Of a DNA stretch of 5,009 nucleotides, positions 1-4,983 are shown in pieces. Source of the stretch: Methanobrevibacter ruminantium (GTDB lineage Archaea > Methanobacteriota > Methanobacteria > Methanobacteriales > Methanobacteriaceae). Each line of letters begins with the position of its first letter. Positions within the stretch are counted from its first letter, which is position 1. The DNA is taken from the NCBI GenBank assembly GCA_004553595.1, contig SFKZ01000037.1:1-5009 (forward strand), in the 5' to 3' direction. Below the pieces are notes generated by a model, which did not search any database, was not told the DNA's origin, and was given only the letters and a program-made list of their open reading frames with translations. The translations under genes and the position numbers were made by a program.

Positions 1-350
1 ATTAATAATCTTGTAGATTTTGTTGCATAAACTCCATTAATAGTATCATTTTCATATGTGAAATTACCACCATTGTAGCCATCTGCATTCCAGTATTTTA
101 CAAAAGCACATGCAATACCAGAATTATTAGTTATTACTTCGCTGTCATACTGTTCTAATCTTGAGGAATTCATTTTCGCAATTCCAGAATGACCATATCC
201 AATATCAATTGTAGCAATTCTTAAGAAGGCTCCTCCATGAGATTGTCTGGTCATTGATTGATTCTTTTGTATTTTTTCCCACTTTCCTTTTGATTTTTCT
301 GAACACACTCCTATTACTCTAACTTCTTGTAATGGTATAGCCGATCCCAT
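1..350 (-). CDS. Partial gene, YolA/DUF4879-like protein (tentative), cut by the left edge
   Basis: An open frame of 116 full codons starts at ATG 350 and runs off the left edge, so the C-terminus is missing. A GGAG ribosome site at 361-358 lies 7 nt before the ATG, and an in-frame stop at 380-378 excludes a longer start. The start overlaps the last 32 bases of the lipoprotein gene upstream, so the two are probably translationally coupled. No signal peptide is seen. Residue stretches of the type KNQSMTRQSHGG (29-40), IGYGHSGIAKMNSSRLEQ (47-64) and WNADGYNGGNFTYEN (84-98) recall from memory the small secreted YolA/DUF4879 family of Bacillus and others; this match is tentative. The function of that family is not established. 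An unrelated hypothetical protein remains possible, but the frame being real is well supported by the RBS and its lack of stops. Confidence 0.7.
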   Translation of the reverse strand, partial: MGSAIPLQEVRVIGVCSEKSKGKWEKIQKNQSMTRQSHGGAFLRIATIDIGYGHSGIAKMNSSRLEQYDSEVITNNSGIACAFVKYWNADGYNGGNFTYENDTINGVYATKSTRLL

Positions 351-846
351 TTTTTTTCTCCAGTAATATTTTTTTATTTATCGTTTGTTTATTAAAGAAA
401 TATTCAAATTTATAATTATTTTTCGGATTAAACTTCCAAAATGTTATTAAAACTCGTTTAGTTTTATTAATATTTATTATAGTAAAATAGTTATAATAAA
501 ACTGTGTTATCCCATCTATTTTTACTAATTCCTTCTCAGGATCTAACATAGTATATATGCCTATATAAATATCTTCATTCTGAATTGAAAGGTATTGTTC
601 TAAATCTTCTGTAATAATTTCATTTGTTTTTAAATTTACTAAACAAAAAAATCCGATTGTTGATATGTCTGTTTCCCTATATTTATTAATATCAATATTA
701 AATAATAATTTTTGAAAGATTTCTTCGTCATTCGAGTGTTTCATTTTTTCATTTGAAATACTAAAATCGATTTTCTTAACATCAACCTTTTTATTATTAC
801 AACTTTCCATAATGAATAATAAAATAAAGAGAATTAATATTTTCAT
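319..846 (-). CDS. Small putative lipoprotein, 175 aa, function unknown
   Basis: The protein begins with a short charged end and a hydrophobic run (residues 3-13) followed by MESC, with Cys16 as the likely lipidation site. The lipobox is loose (Met at -3, Glu at -2, Ser at -1), a degree of relaxation tolerated in spirochaetes. The mature part is rich in Asn, Lys, Ile and Phe, with alternating aromatic segments (YYNYFTIININKTK and similar, about residues 116-130) that suggest a beta-rich fold. I do not recognise a family. The start is supported by AAAGG at 857-853, 6 nt before ATG 846. It is the first gene of the cassette that begins just after the attC at 899-964, and its end overlaps the next gene by 32 bases, suggesting the two products work together. 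It should be anchored in a membrane, facing the periplasm or surface. Confidence 0.75.
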   Translation of the reverse strand: MKILILFILLFIMESCNNKKVDVKKIDFSISNEKMKHSNDEEIFQKLLFNIDINKYRETDISTIGFFCLVNLKTNEIITEDLEQYLSIQNEDIYIGIYTMLDPEKELVKIDGITQFYYNYFTIININKTKRVLITFWKFNPKNNYKFEYFFNKQTINKKILLEKKNGIGYTITRS

Positions 847-879
847 TTTTTACCTTTTTATATTTATTTGTAATACATT

Positions 880-894
880 ACCGCCACTGGCGGT
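880..894 (-). repeat. 15-nt perfect palindrome at the start of a cassette
   Basis: ACCGCCA and TGGCGGT form 7-bp arms around one central base. On the minus strand it begins 4 nt after the R' core of the attC at 899-964, in the leader of the lipoprotein gene. No run of U follows, so it is not an intrinsic terminator. A palindrome with the same geometry sits at 4966-4980 after the other attC end. Confidence 0.7.
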
Positions 895-898
895 GTCA

Positions 899-964
899 CT
901 ATAACAATGAGTTAAACCGCAAACCGGCTTGACCGGTTTGTCGGCTTTGAACTTCTTGTTATGT
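899..964 (-). other. attC: attC recombination site (integron cassette end), apparently complete
   Basis: Read on the minus strand it shows R'' ACATAAC (964-958), L'' GTTCAAAGCCGAC (952-940), a central stem AAACCGG/CCGGTTT (921-939) with a 5-nt loop, L' GCGGTTTAACTC (920-909) and R' GTTATAG (905-899). The arms pair almost throughout, with unpaired bases on one side as expected for the folded substrate of an integron integrase. L'' and L' closely match the classical attC arms, which fixes the orientation: it closes the cassette whose last gene ends at 967 and opens the next at 904. R' and R'' depart from the strict GTTRRRY consensus at one or two positions. The stop codon of the coiled-coil gene (969-967) lies 2 bases before R''. 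Confidence 0.85.
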
Positions 965-966
965 GA

Positions 967-1929
967 TTATTTTATAAATTGAAAGACTAAGCTTCCTATA
1001 CTACAAATTATTGCCACAATAGAAATTGAAATAGCCAATATACCAAGTTTTCTTTGAGATGATTTCTTTAAGACTTCAATTTCCTCAGATTGTTCCTTAT
1101 CCAAAATATCTTTTTGTTTTGTATAATCAAACAAAACTTTAATAGCTTCTGAGTTTTTAGAAATTGCCTCTTCCTGTTTTTTATCTACTAGATCTTTGTT
1201 ATCTAATAATGCTCCAAGTTCTTCCAATTTCTGACTTTGCTCAGCATCAATTCGTTCTTTTTCAGAAAGGGTGTTGTGAATTTTATCCAGCTTTTTGTTT
1301 TGTTCCTTATTTTCATTACTAAGAGAACTAATTTTGTCAGACTGCTCTTTATCTAATGCATCTTTTTCATCCAAGCGAGATACATTTTCTTTTACTTTTG
1401 AAGTAAGAAATTCTTGTTTTTTAAGAATATCTTCTTGTTCCTTTAGTTGCCTTACAACTGCCATCATTTCTTGTCGGGCAAGTTCAGAAATCTCACCTTT
1501 GCTTGCACCATTAAGTTTTGCCTCTATAGCTCGAACTGCAATTCTATTTACTGTAATATTTGCACAACCTAGTTCAAAAAGATATTTTGAAGTTTCTGCA
1601 AGTTTCTTTTGAAATTCAAATGATTTTTTTAATGCAATTACACTTACTTGTTGTGCAGAAGCTAATCGTTCAACTGCTTCCTGCGTATCCTCAACAATAT
1701 CTTTTGTATTTCCTGCTCGATGTCTGAATATCCAAACACCTTTTTCCTCATAACGAGTCATTTGTGTTCCAACATATTCCATTGCAGCCTTTGCACTTGA
1801 TTCAGAATTTTCAACTTCTTTTTCAAGTGCTGAAATATCTTCAATTCTTCCTGCAACAATATCAGGAATATTATCTGTATTAAAAGATATAACTCCGTTT
1901 TCTGATTCAATTTCAATCATTTCTTCCAT
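967..1929 (-). CDS. Tail-anchored coiled-coil protein, 320 aa, second gene of a membrane-protein pair
   Basis: I do not recognise a named family. Residues 1-160 are mostly helical and soluble. Residues 160-290 form a long coiled coil holding five copies of a motif like (K)DxLDKEQSxxI, with its first acidic residue at about 167, 190, 225, 246 and 274. The last four copies are spaced 35, 21 and 28 residues apart, all multiples of seven, so the heptad register is kept. One hydrophobic segment (about 295-317) follows a Lys/Arg cluster and ends three residues before the C-terminus, so the protein is probably tail-anchored with its coiled coil in the cytoplasm. ATG 1929 is 6 nt after the stop of the 543-residue gene; GGGGG at 1943-1939 could serve as a weak ribosome site, and Met4 is an alternative start. 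The spacing implies co-translation and a shared function with the upstream membrane protein. The gene ends directly at the attC. Confidence 0.85.
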   Translation of the reverse strand: MEEMIEIESENGVISFNTDNIPDIVAGRIEDISALEKEVENSESSAKAAMEYVGTQMTRYEEKGVWIFRHRAGNTKDIVEDTQEAVERLASAQQVSVIALKKSFEFQKKLAETSKYLFELGCANITVNRIAVRAIEAKLNGASKGEISELARQEMMAVVRQLKEQEDILKKQEFLTSKVKENVSRLDEKDALDKEQSDKISSLSNENKEQNKKLDKIHNTLSEKERIDAEQSQKLEELGALLDNKDLVDKKQEEAISKNSEAIKVLFDYTKQKDILDKEQSEEIEVLKKSSQRKLGILAISISIVAIICSIGSLVFQFIK

Positions 1930-1935
1930 AATAGT

Positions 1936-3567
1936 TTACCCCCAAGTAAGAATATCCTTCATTTGATCAATCAAACCGGGATTTTTTTTCTCCGCTTCAA
2001 TTGCATAATTACCAATATTTTCAATATTTTCTGAAATTTCATTGTAAGATTCAACAAAATACAGAATCGATTTTTCTGCTGTATTTGTTAAATCTTGAAT
2101 TGCTTTTTCTGTGTCAATTGCTTCTAGCCACATGCCCTCTTGCATATAAAATAATTTTGCAGTTTGTAACATTCCGTCTTCGCTACGATATTGCATCCGT
2201 TCTTTTATAAGTTTTTGTCTTTTAATACCCATACTAATATCAGTACCCACTGCAATTACAAAGCGACCAACACCAACGAAATTTACTTTTAGTACAAATT
2301 TACCCCAAAAAGCAGGAGTAGTCGGAGGACCTGCTTCAATGGCAGAACGAATTGCTGCATCTGCTAAATCGACAGCCATGAAAGTTCCACTTTCTATAGT
2401 TATCATTCGTGCAATTGTTCTGTTCTTAAATGGAATTACATTTTTCCAATTTACAGCCTTCCAATCACCATCATGTTCTCTACATTCTTGAACTAAACGA
2501 CGTACAAAATAAAATGTTCTTACGATTACTTCTCCAAGAATTACAGGAATTGCTTGTCGTCCGAGTTCATTTAGAACAGCAAGTTCTGAACGCATATCCC
2601 ATTTTTCTTTTACATATAAATCGTTTACAATCTTTGGAAGCCCTGTTTTGTTTATTCCTGGAAGAGATGAAATCTCATGCAATAAAGAAATAAAGATACC
2701 TGAAATTCCCATTCCTCCACCGGCAGTATTTTTAGAACCTCCCATATCACTTACAAGGTGCCCAGCCCAATTTACGGCTACTTTTAAGATTGAAATAACC
2801 ATTGGAGCCGCTGCCAGAGCTTTTATGAGTTTTTGAATTGGCTTAGGAATTTTTTCATCAATTTCATCCGTATATTTGCTTTCGGCAATATTTATCATCC
2901 AAAGCAGAATGCCTGATATTATAACTGGAAGCCATATTTTCAAGAGTTCTTTTGGTTCTGTACTTATAAACTCAAATTTCCATTCACCATCTTTGTTTAC
3001 AAAAACACCGACTCTAAAAAGTTGAACTGCAATAGCGGCGGCAAGACCAAGAAGTGTAGGATGATGTGCAAAATCAGCTAAATGATGATTTTTTCTGCTG
3101 ACACCTTCTGGAAGAAAACCATCTTGAGCGACAGGGAATTTCTTTTCCAAAAATTCAATTGCACCATTTAGTCTATCCCCTTTGTAACCGTTAATCTTTG
3201 CAAATTTTTGGATAAATTGATTAACCTGCTTATGACTCTTTTCTTTTCCACGTTCGAAATTAAATTCCCTGACAAAGAATGAGTCGATAAGACCGCATAA
3301 AATTCCTGTTCCAACAGCTATTGCATAATCAAAACCATCTGCATGATTTGTTAATCGTTCAATTTCAGTATTTAAGGAATCAATTTTAGAATTAAGTTCT
3401 TCTGACTGTGCATCAATTTCAGCAATTTTTTGAGCAATTTCTTTTACTCTTGGATCAAGTTTTTCTTTATCAAATGCAGGAAGAATTTCGTATTCGATTT
3501 TAAAATCATCGTTTTCATCAGTTTCTGGCATCTGATACTTAAATTTGGCTAAAACTTCATTTTCCAT
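1936..3567 (-). CDS. Polytopic membrane protein, 543 aa, uncharacterised family
   Basis: No named family is assigned, but the motifs resemble a group of hypothetical membrane proteins that I recall from gut bacteria. In order: an acidic N-terminus (1-35), a short coiled coil (about 40-73), a hydrophobic segment beginning HADGFDYAIAVGTG (75-98), a soluble insert with KNHHLADFAHHPTLLGL (159-175) leading into another hydrophobic segment (to 189), a segment at 209-227, a stretch with NWAGHLVSDMGGS (266-278) and glycine-rich residues (283-287), segments near 335-355, then DLADAAIRS (400-408) and 425-445, and a helical C-terminal tail of about 95 residues. The paired His motifs and the (L)VSDMGG motif are the best candidates for functional residues. 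ATG 3567 has AAAGGA at 3578-3573, 5 nt upstream. The next gene starts 6 nt after its stop, and the two probably form a complex. It could be a channel, transporter or membrane effector; the sequence does not decide. Confidence 0.85.
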   Translation of the reverse strand: MENEVLAKFKYQMPETDENDDFKIEYEILPAFDKEKLDPRVKEIAQKIAEIDAQSEELNSKIDSLNTEIERLTNHADGFDYAIAVGTGILCGLIDSFFVREFNFERGKEKSHKQVNQFIQKFAKINGYKGDRLNGAIEFLEKKFPVAQDGFLPEGVSRKNHHLADFAHHPTLLGLAAAIAVQLFRVGVFVNKDGEWKFEFISTEPKELLKIWLPVIISGILLWMINIAESKYTDEIDEKIPKPIQKLIKALAAAPMVISILKVAVNWAGHLVSDMGGSKNTAGGGMGISGIFISLLHEISSLPGINKTGLPKIVNDLYVKEKWDMRSELAVLNELGRQAIPVILGEVIVRTFYFVRRLVQECREHDGDWKAVNWKNVIPFKNRTIARMITIESGTFMAVDLADAAIRSAIEAGPPTTPAFWGKFVLKVNFVGVGRFVIAVGTDISMGIKRQKLIKERMQYRSEDGMLQTAKLFYMQEGMWLEAIDTEKAIQDLTNTAEKSILYFVESYNEISENIENIGNYAIEAEKKNPGLIDQMKDILTWG

Positions 3568-3570
3568 TTT

Positions 3571-3633
3571 TATCCTTTCGGGGTTGTACCGCAGCGGGCT
3601 TGACCCGCTGTCGGCTACGAACCTTTGTTAGGT
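3571..3633 (-). other. attC: Degenerate attC site that has lost its R' box
   Basis: On the minus strand R'' ACCTAAC (3633-3627) fits the consensus perfectly, L'' GTTCGTAGCCGAC (3622-3610) and L' GCGGTACAACCC (3592-3581) are good, and the central stem AGCGGG/CCCGCT (3593-3609) has the same CTTGA loop on the plus strand as the site at 899-964. Where R' GTTRRRY should follow, the sequence reads CGAAAGGATA, so the GTT needed for cleavage is absent and the bases act instead as the ribosome site of the gene starting at 3567. The antitoxin stop (3639-3637) lies just upstream. There is no U tract, so the stem should not terminate transcription. Confidence 0.75.
3573..3578 (-). promoter_or_regulatory. 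Ribosome binding site of the 543-aa membrane protein, inside the attC position of R'
   Basis: AAAGGA lies 5 nt before ATG 3567 and sits exactly where the attC R' box is expected. It decides the start codon and ties the membrane gene to the preceding cassette. Confidence 0.7.
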
Positions 3634-3636
3634 TGC

Positions 3637-3942
3637 TTATACCTTTAACAATACTTTTTCCTGCTTTTTAGAAACAGCCATTTTAGGGTAGGTGATTATT
3701 TCCAAACCCATTCCAAGACTGTCGAGATAATCTATTAATGTTGAAATTTTTATATCCTTTCTTTTTTCAATTTTTGAAACTGATGACTGAGTGAAGTTTG
3801 CCATTTCGGACTGTTTTACATTCTGTTCTTCGCGGAGCTGGGCTAGACGGATTGTCATAATATCCTGCTCTGCTTTTATGTGAGCACGTCTAACTGCTTC
3901 TGGAGACATATTATTTTCCATCATTTTGATTGCGTCTTTCAT
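3637..3942 (-). CDS. XRE-family antitoxin, HigA-type, 101 aa
   Basis: The protein carries a lambda-repressor-like helix-turn-helix at about residues 33-78 (LAQLREEQNVKQSEMANF, then SSVSKIEKRKDIKISTL), preceded by a charged helix (about 15-32) typical of antitoxins paired with Gp49/HigB toxins. Such antitoxins bind and neutralise the toxin and repress their own promoter. I chose ATG 3942 because AAGGAG at 3955-3950 lies 7 nt upstream; the in-frame ATG at 3960, six codons earlier, has only a weak site. The start overlaps the end of the toxin gene by 32 bases, so the two are normally translationally coupled. It is intact, unlike the toxin. Its likely operator is the promoter at 4326-4297. The gene ends 4 bases before the R'' box of the attC at 3571-3633, as expected for a cassette gene. 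Confidence 0.85.
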   Translation of the reverse strand: MKDAIKMMENNMSPEAVRRAHIKAEQDIMTIRLAQLREEQNVKQSEMANFTQSSVSKIEKRKDIKISTLIDYLDSLGMGLEIITYPKMAVSKKQEKVLLKV

Positions 3943-4291
3943 TTTCCAACTCCTTCTCATGTCTTTCTATGATTACTTCGGATTCTGCTATTAAATCCTT
4001 GTAAAACTTATCCTGATCTTTTCCTTTCTTATCACCACCGGTAAGAAGAAAGCCGTTTCTTTCAGTATCAAAATAATATAATACTCGAAGTACATGCTGT
4101 TCTGTCTGATTCCGTAATTCTTTTAGATTCTTATACTTTTTAGAACCTTTTAAACTATCAGCGTAAGGTCGAGGCAATTGTGGACCATACTGACGAAGAA
4201 GCAGGACTCTTGATAAGACTGCTATCTGACTTTCCTCGTCTAAAGTTTTGAATCATGCATCATATTCTGCTGATGAATCTACATCCCACAT
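3911..4291 (-). pseudogene. HigB/Gp49-type (RelE/ParE superfamily) toxin gene with a premature TGA at codon 13
   Basis: Reading from ATG 4291 gives 126 codons that look like a complete phage-Gp49-type toxin: MWDVDSSAEYDA, then TGA at 4255-4253, then FKTLDEESQ, RVLLLRQYGPQLPRPYADS, LKGSKKYKNLKELR, LRVLYYFDTERNGFLLTGG and a charged C-terminal helix. In this family the residue after EFDA-type sequence is normally Trp (as in the pattern E-[FY]-x-x-W-F), so the stop is best explained as TGG to TGA, a single G-to-A change. Intact relatives inhibit translation, usually as ribosome-dependent mRNA endonucleases. Only a fragment from TTG 4177 (88 residues) is free of stops; it lacks the N-terminal third and has no ribosome site, so a functional toxin is unlikely. 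There is no Shine-Dalgarno before ATG 4291, and the promoter places +1 on or next to that ATG. Sequencing error or stop read-through cannot be excluded. Confidence 0.8.
3950..3955 (-). promoter_or_regulatory. Ribosome binding site that fixes the antitoxin start
   Basis: AAGGAG lies 7 nt upstream of ATG 3942, within the end of the toxin gene. It favours this start over the in-frame ATG at 3960 and would let the antitoxin be made although toxin translation stops at codon 13. Confidence 0.65.
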
Positions 4292-4296
4292 AATTT

Positions 4297-4326
4297 ATTA
4301 TATGAACTAAAGTGAATATTTGTCAA
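4297..4326 (-). promoter_or_regulatory. Consensus sigma70-type promoter of the toxin-antitoxin operon
   Basis: TTGACA (4326-4321) and TATAAT (4302-4297) are both perfect consensus hexamers, with an 18-bp spacer. The predicted first base is about 4290, on or beside the ATG at 4291, so the transcript would be leaderless or nearly so. Antitoxin genes in this family usually repress such a promoter. No terminator is seen between it and 905, so it may also drive the membrane/coiled-coil pair. Confidence 0.8.
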
Positions 4327-4353
4327 GAAGAAAAAAGGCGGGCTTGACCCGCC
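4325..4353 (-). terminator. Rho-independent terminator after the Ltp-type gene
   Basis: On the minus strand GGCGGG and CCCGCC form a 6-bp GC stem with a 5-nt TCAAG loop (4353-4337), followed directly by TTTTTT and then CTTCTT (4336-4325). It lies about 35 nt after the stop of the Ltp-type gene and abuts the -35 box of the next promoter, insulating the two units. The loop is the same as in the attC sites. Confidence 0.85.
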
Positions 4354-4366
4354 GTACCATTTGTCT
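4325..4366 (-). other. Possible attC remnant underlying the terminator
   Basis: The hairpin core GCGGGTCAAGCCCGC is identical to that of the attC at 3571-3633, and the upstream bases CAGACAAATGGTACG partly align with the CCTAACAAAGGTTCG of that site. The L'' GCCGAC part and the L' and R' halves are missing. This may be the decayed end of the Ltp-type cassette, but a chance similarity of a GC hairpin is not excluded. Confidence 0.4.
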
Positions 4367-4388
4367 GAAAATCAAGACTGATTAAATC

Positions 4389-4874
4389 TTAATACCCGGC
4401 TGATTGGGCTCCATATTCAGCTTCTTCTTTTGAATAGCCATCAAATTCCAACTGGTGAATTAGTTCACTTTTTGAAAAAGGCATTGTATCGAGATAGTTT
4501 TTTGCACTCTTTGCAGCTTGTTCATTCCAATTCGCATTGCAATTTTCGGCTGCATAAGTAGCATCCTCGGACGAATACCCATCGAATTCCAATTGTTTTA
4601 TCAATCCACTTTTTGAGAATCCCATAAGCGAAAGGTAATTTTTTGCACTTTTCAAGGCATTTTTTTGCCCATTTGTGACATTTGTTTTCTTTGTTACAGA
4701 TTCCGAGTTATTTTGTTCTTGCCGGGAAACAGAGTTAGCATTTGCCGTATCTTCCTTGGTAGAATTACCAGAGTTTGCGGCGGCAATGATTCCTATGACA
4801 ACAATTATGAGCCAAAACCACCATCTCCTATAAAACGGTTTCTTGCTCTTTTACGCTTTTTCATCAGTTTCCAT
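4389..4874 (-). pseudogene. Membrane-anchored Ltp-repeat protein with a premature TAA at codon 8
   Basis: AAGGAGG at 4886-4880 lies 5 nt before ATG 4874, which opens METDEKA and then meets TAA (4853-4851). The same frame continues without a stop to 4389: KSKKPFYRRWWFW, a membrane segment (about residues 18-33), a Ser/Asn/Thr-rich linker, then two repeats of about 40 residues, SAKNYLSLMGFSKSGLI (from 76) and SAKNYLDTMPFSKSELI (from 123), each continuing with QLEFDGYS. The repeats match the Ltp / host-cell-surface-exposed lipoprotein domain (PF07553), known from the superinfection-exclusion lipoprotein of phage TP-J34 and from many Gram-positive surface proteins. One base change (TAA to AAA, CAA or GAA) would restore a 161-residue protein. 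A fragment from TTG 4655 keeps both repeats but no anchor and no clear ribosome site. The strong RBS feeding a 7-residue peptide argues for recent inactivation, recoding or sequencing error. Confidence 0.7.
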
Positions 4875-4879
4875 AAAAT

Positions 4880-4886
4880 CCTCCTT
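4880..4886 (-). promoter_or_regulatory. Strong ribosome binding site upstream of the Ltp-type gene
   Basis: AAGGAGG lies 5 nt from ATG 4874, in the same frame as the membrane segment and repeats. It is the main evidence that the true start is 4874 rather than the TTG at 4655. Confidence 0.75.
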
Positions 4887-4902
4887 AGATTTTATCTTTA
4901 TT

Positions 4903-4919
4903 CTCATTCAACGAATGAG
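4903..4919 (-). repeat. Inverted repeat in the leader of the Ltp-type gene
   Basis: CTCATTC and GAATGAG are perfect 7-bp arms around a 3-nt centre, 17 bases upstream of the ribosome site. It could be a repressor operator or a small leader hairpin. No U tract follows on the minus strand. Function is unknown. Confidence 0.45.
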
Positions 4920-4965
4920 TTTTATGGAGAATACCTGCCGGAAGATTTTTCTTACTAACAGCAAG

Positions 4966-4980
4966 TGGCGCAGTGCGCCA
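4966..4980 (-). repeat. 15-nt perfect palindrome at the start of the composite cassette
   Basis: TGGCGCA and TGCGCCA are 7-bp arms around one central base. On the minus strand it begins 3 nt after the R' core GTTAGGT (4990-4984). It mirrors the palindrome at 880-894 in position and geometry although the arm sequences differ. No U tract follows. Confidence 0.7.
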
Positions 4981-4983
4981 TCA

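Noticed and set aside
880..905. Palindrome at 880-894 as an intrinsic terminator
   Set aside because: No U tract follows on either strand, and the lipoprotein gene begins shortly downstream.
1295..1612. Plus-strand open frame opposite the coiled-coil gene
   Set aside because: Its Ser/Phe/Leu-rich translation is the expected shadow of a Glu/Lys-rich coiled coil; no RBS supports it.
2001..2836. Three short plus-strand frames opposite the membrane protein gene
   Set aside because: They lie wholly inside a well-supported minus-strand gene, overlap each other and lack start signals.
3911..4291. Alternative genetic code reading TGA as Trp
   Set aside because: It would explain the toxin stop but not the TAA in the Ltp-type gene, and tryptophan in the intact genes is encoded by TGG. 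A nonsense mutation is simpler.
4337..4360. The 4337-4353 hairpin as a plus-strand terminator
   Set aside because: On the plus strand it is followed by GTACCATTTG rather than a T run, and no plus-strand gene ends there.
4665..4958. Plus-strand open frame of 97 codons opposite the Ltp-type gene
   Set aside because: It is the antisense of the linker and membrane segment of the Ltp-type gene, has no convincing ribosome site and no recognisable protein features.
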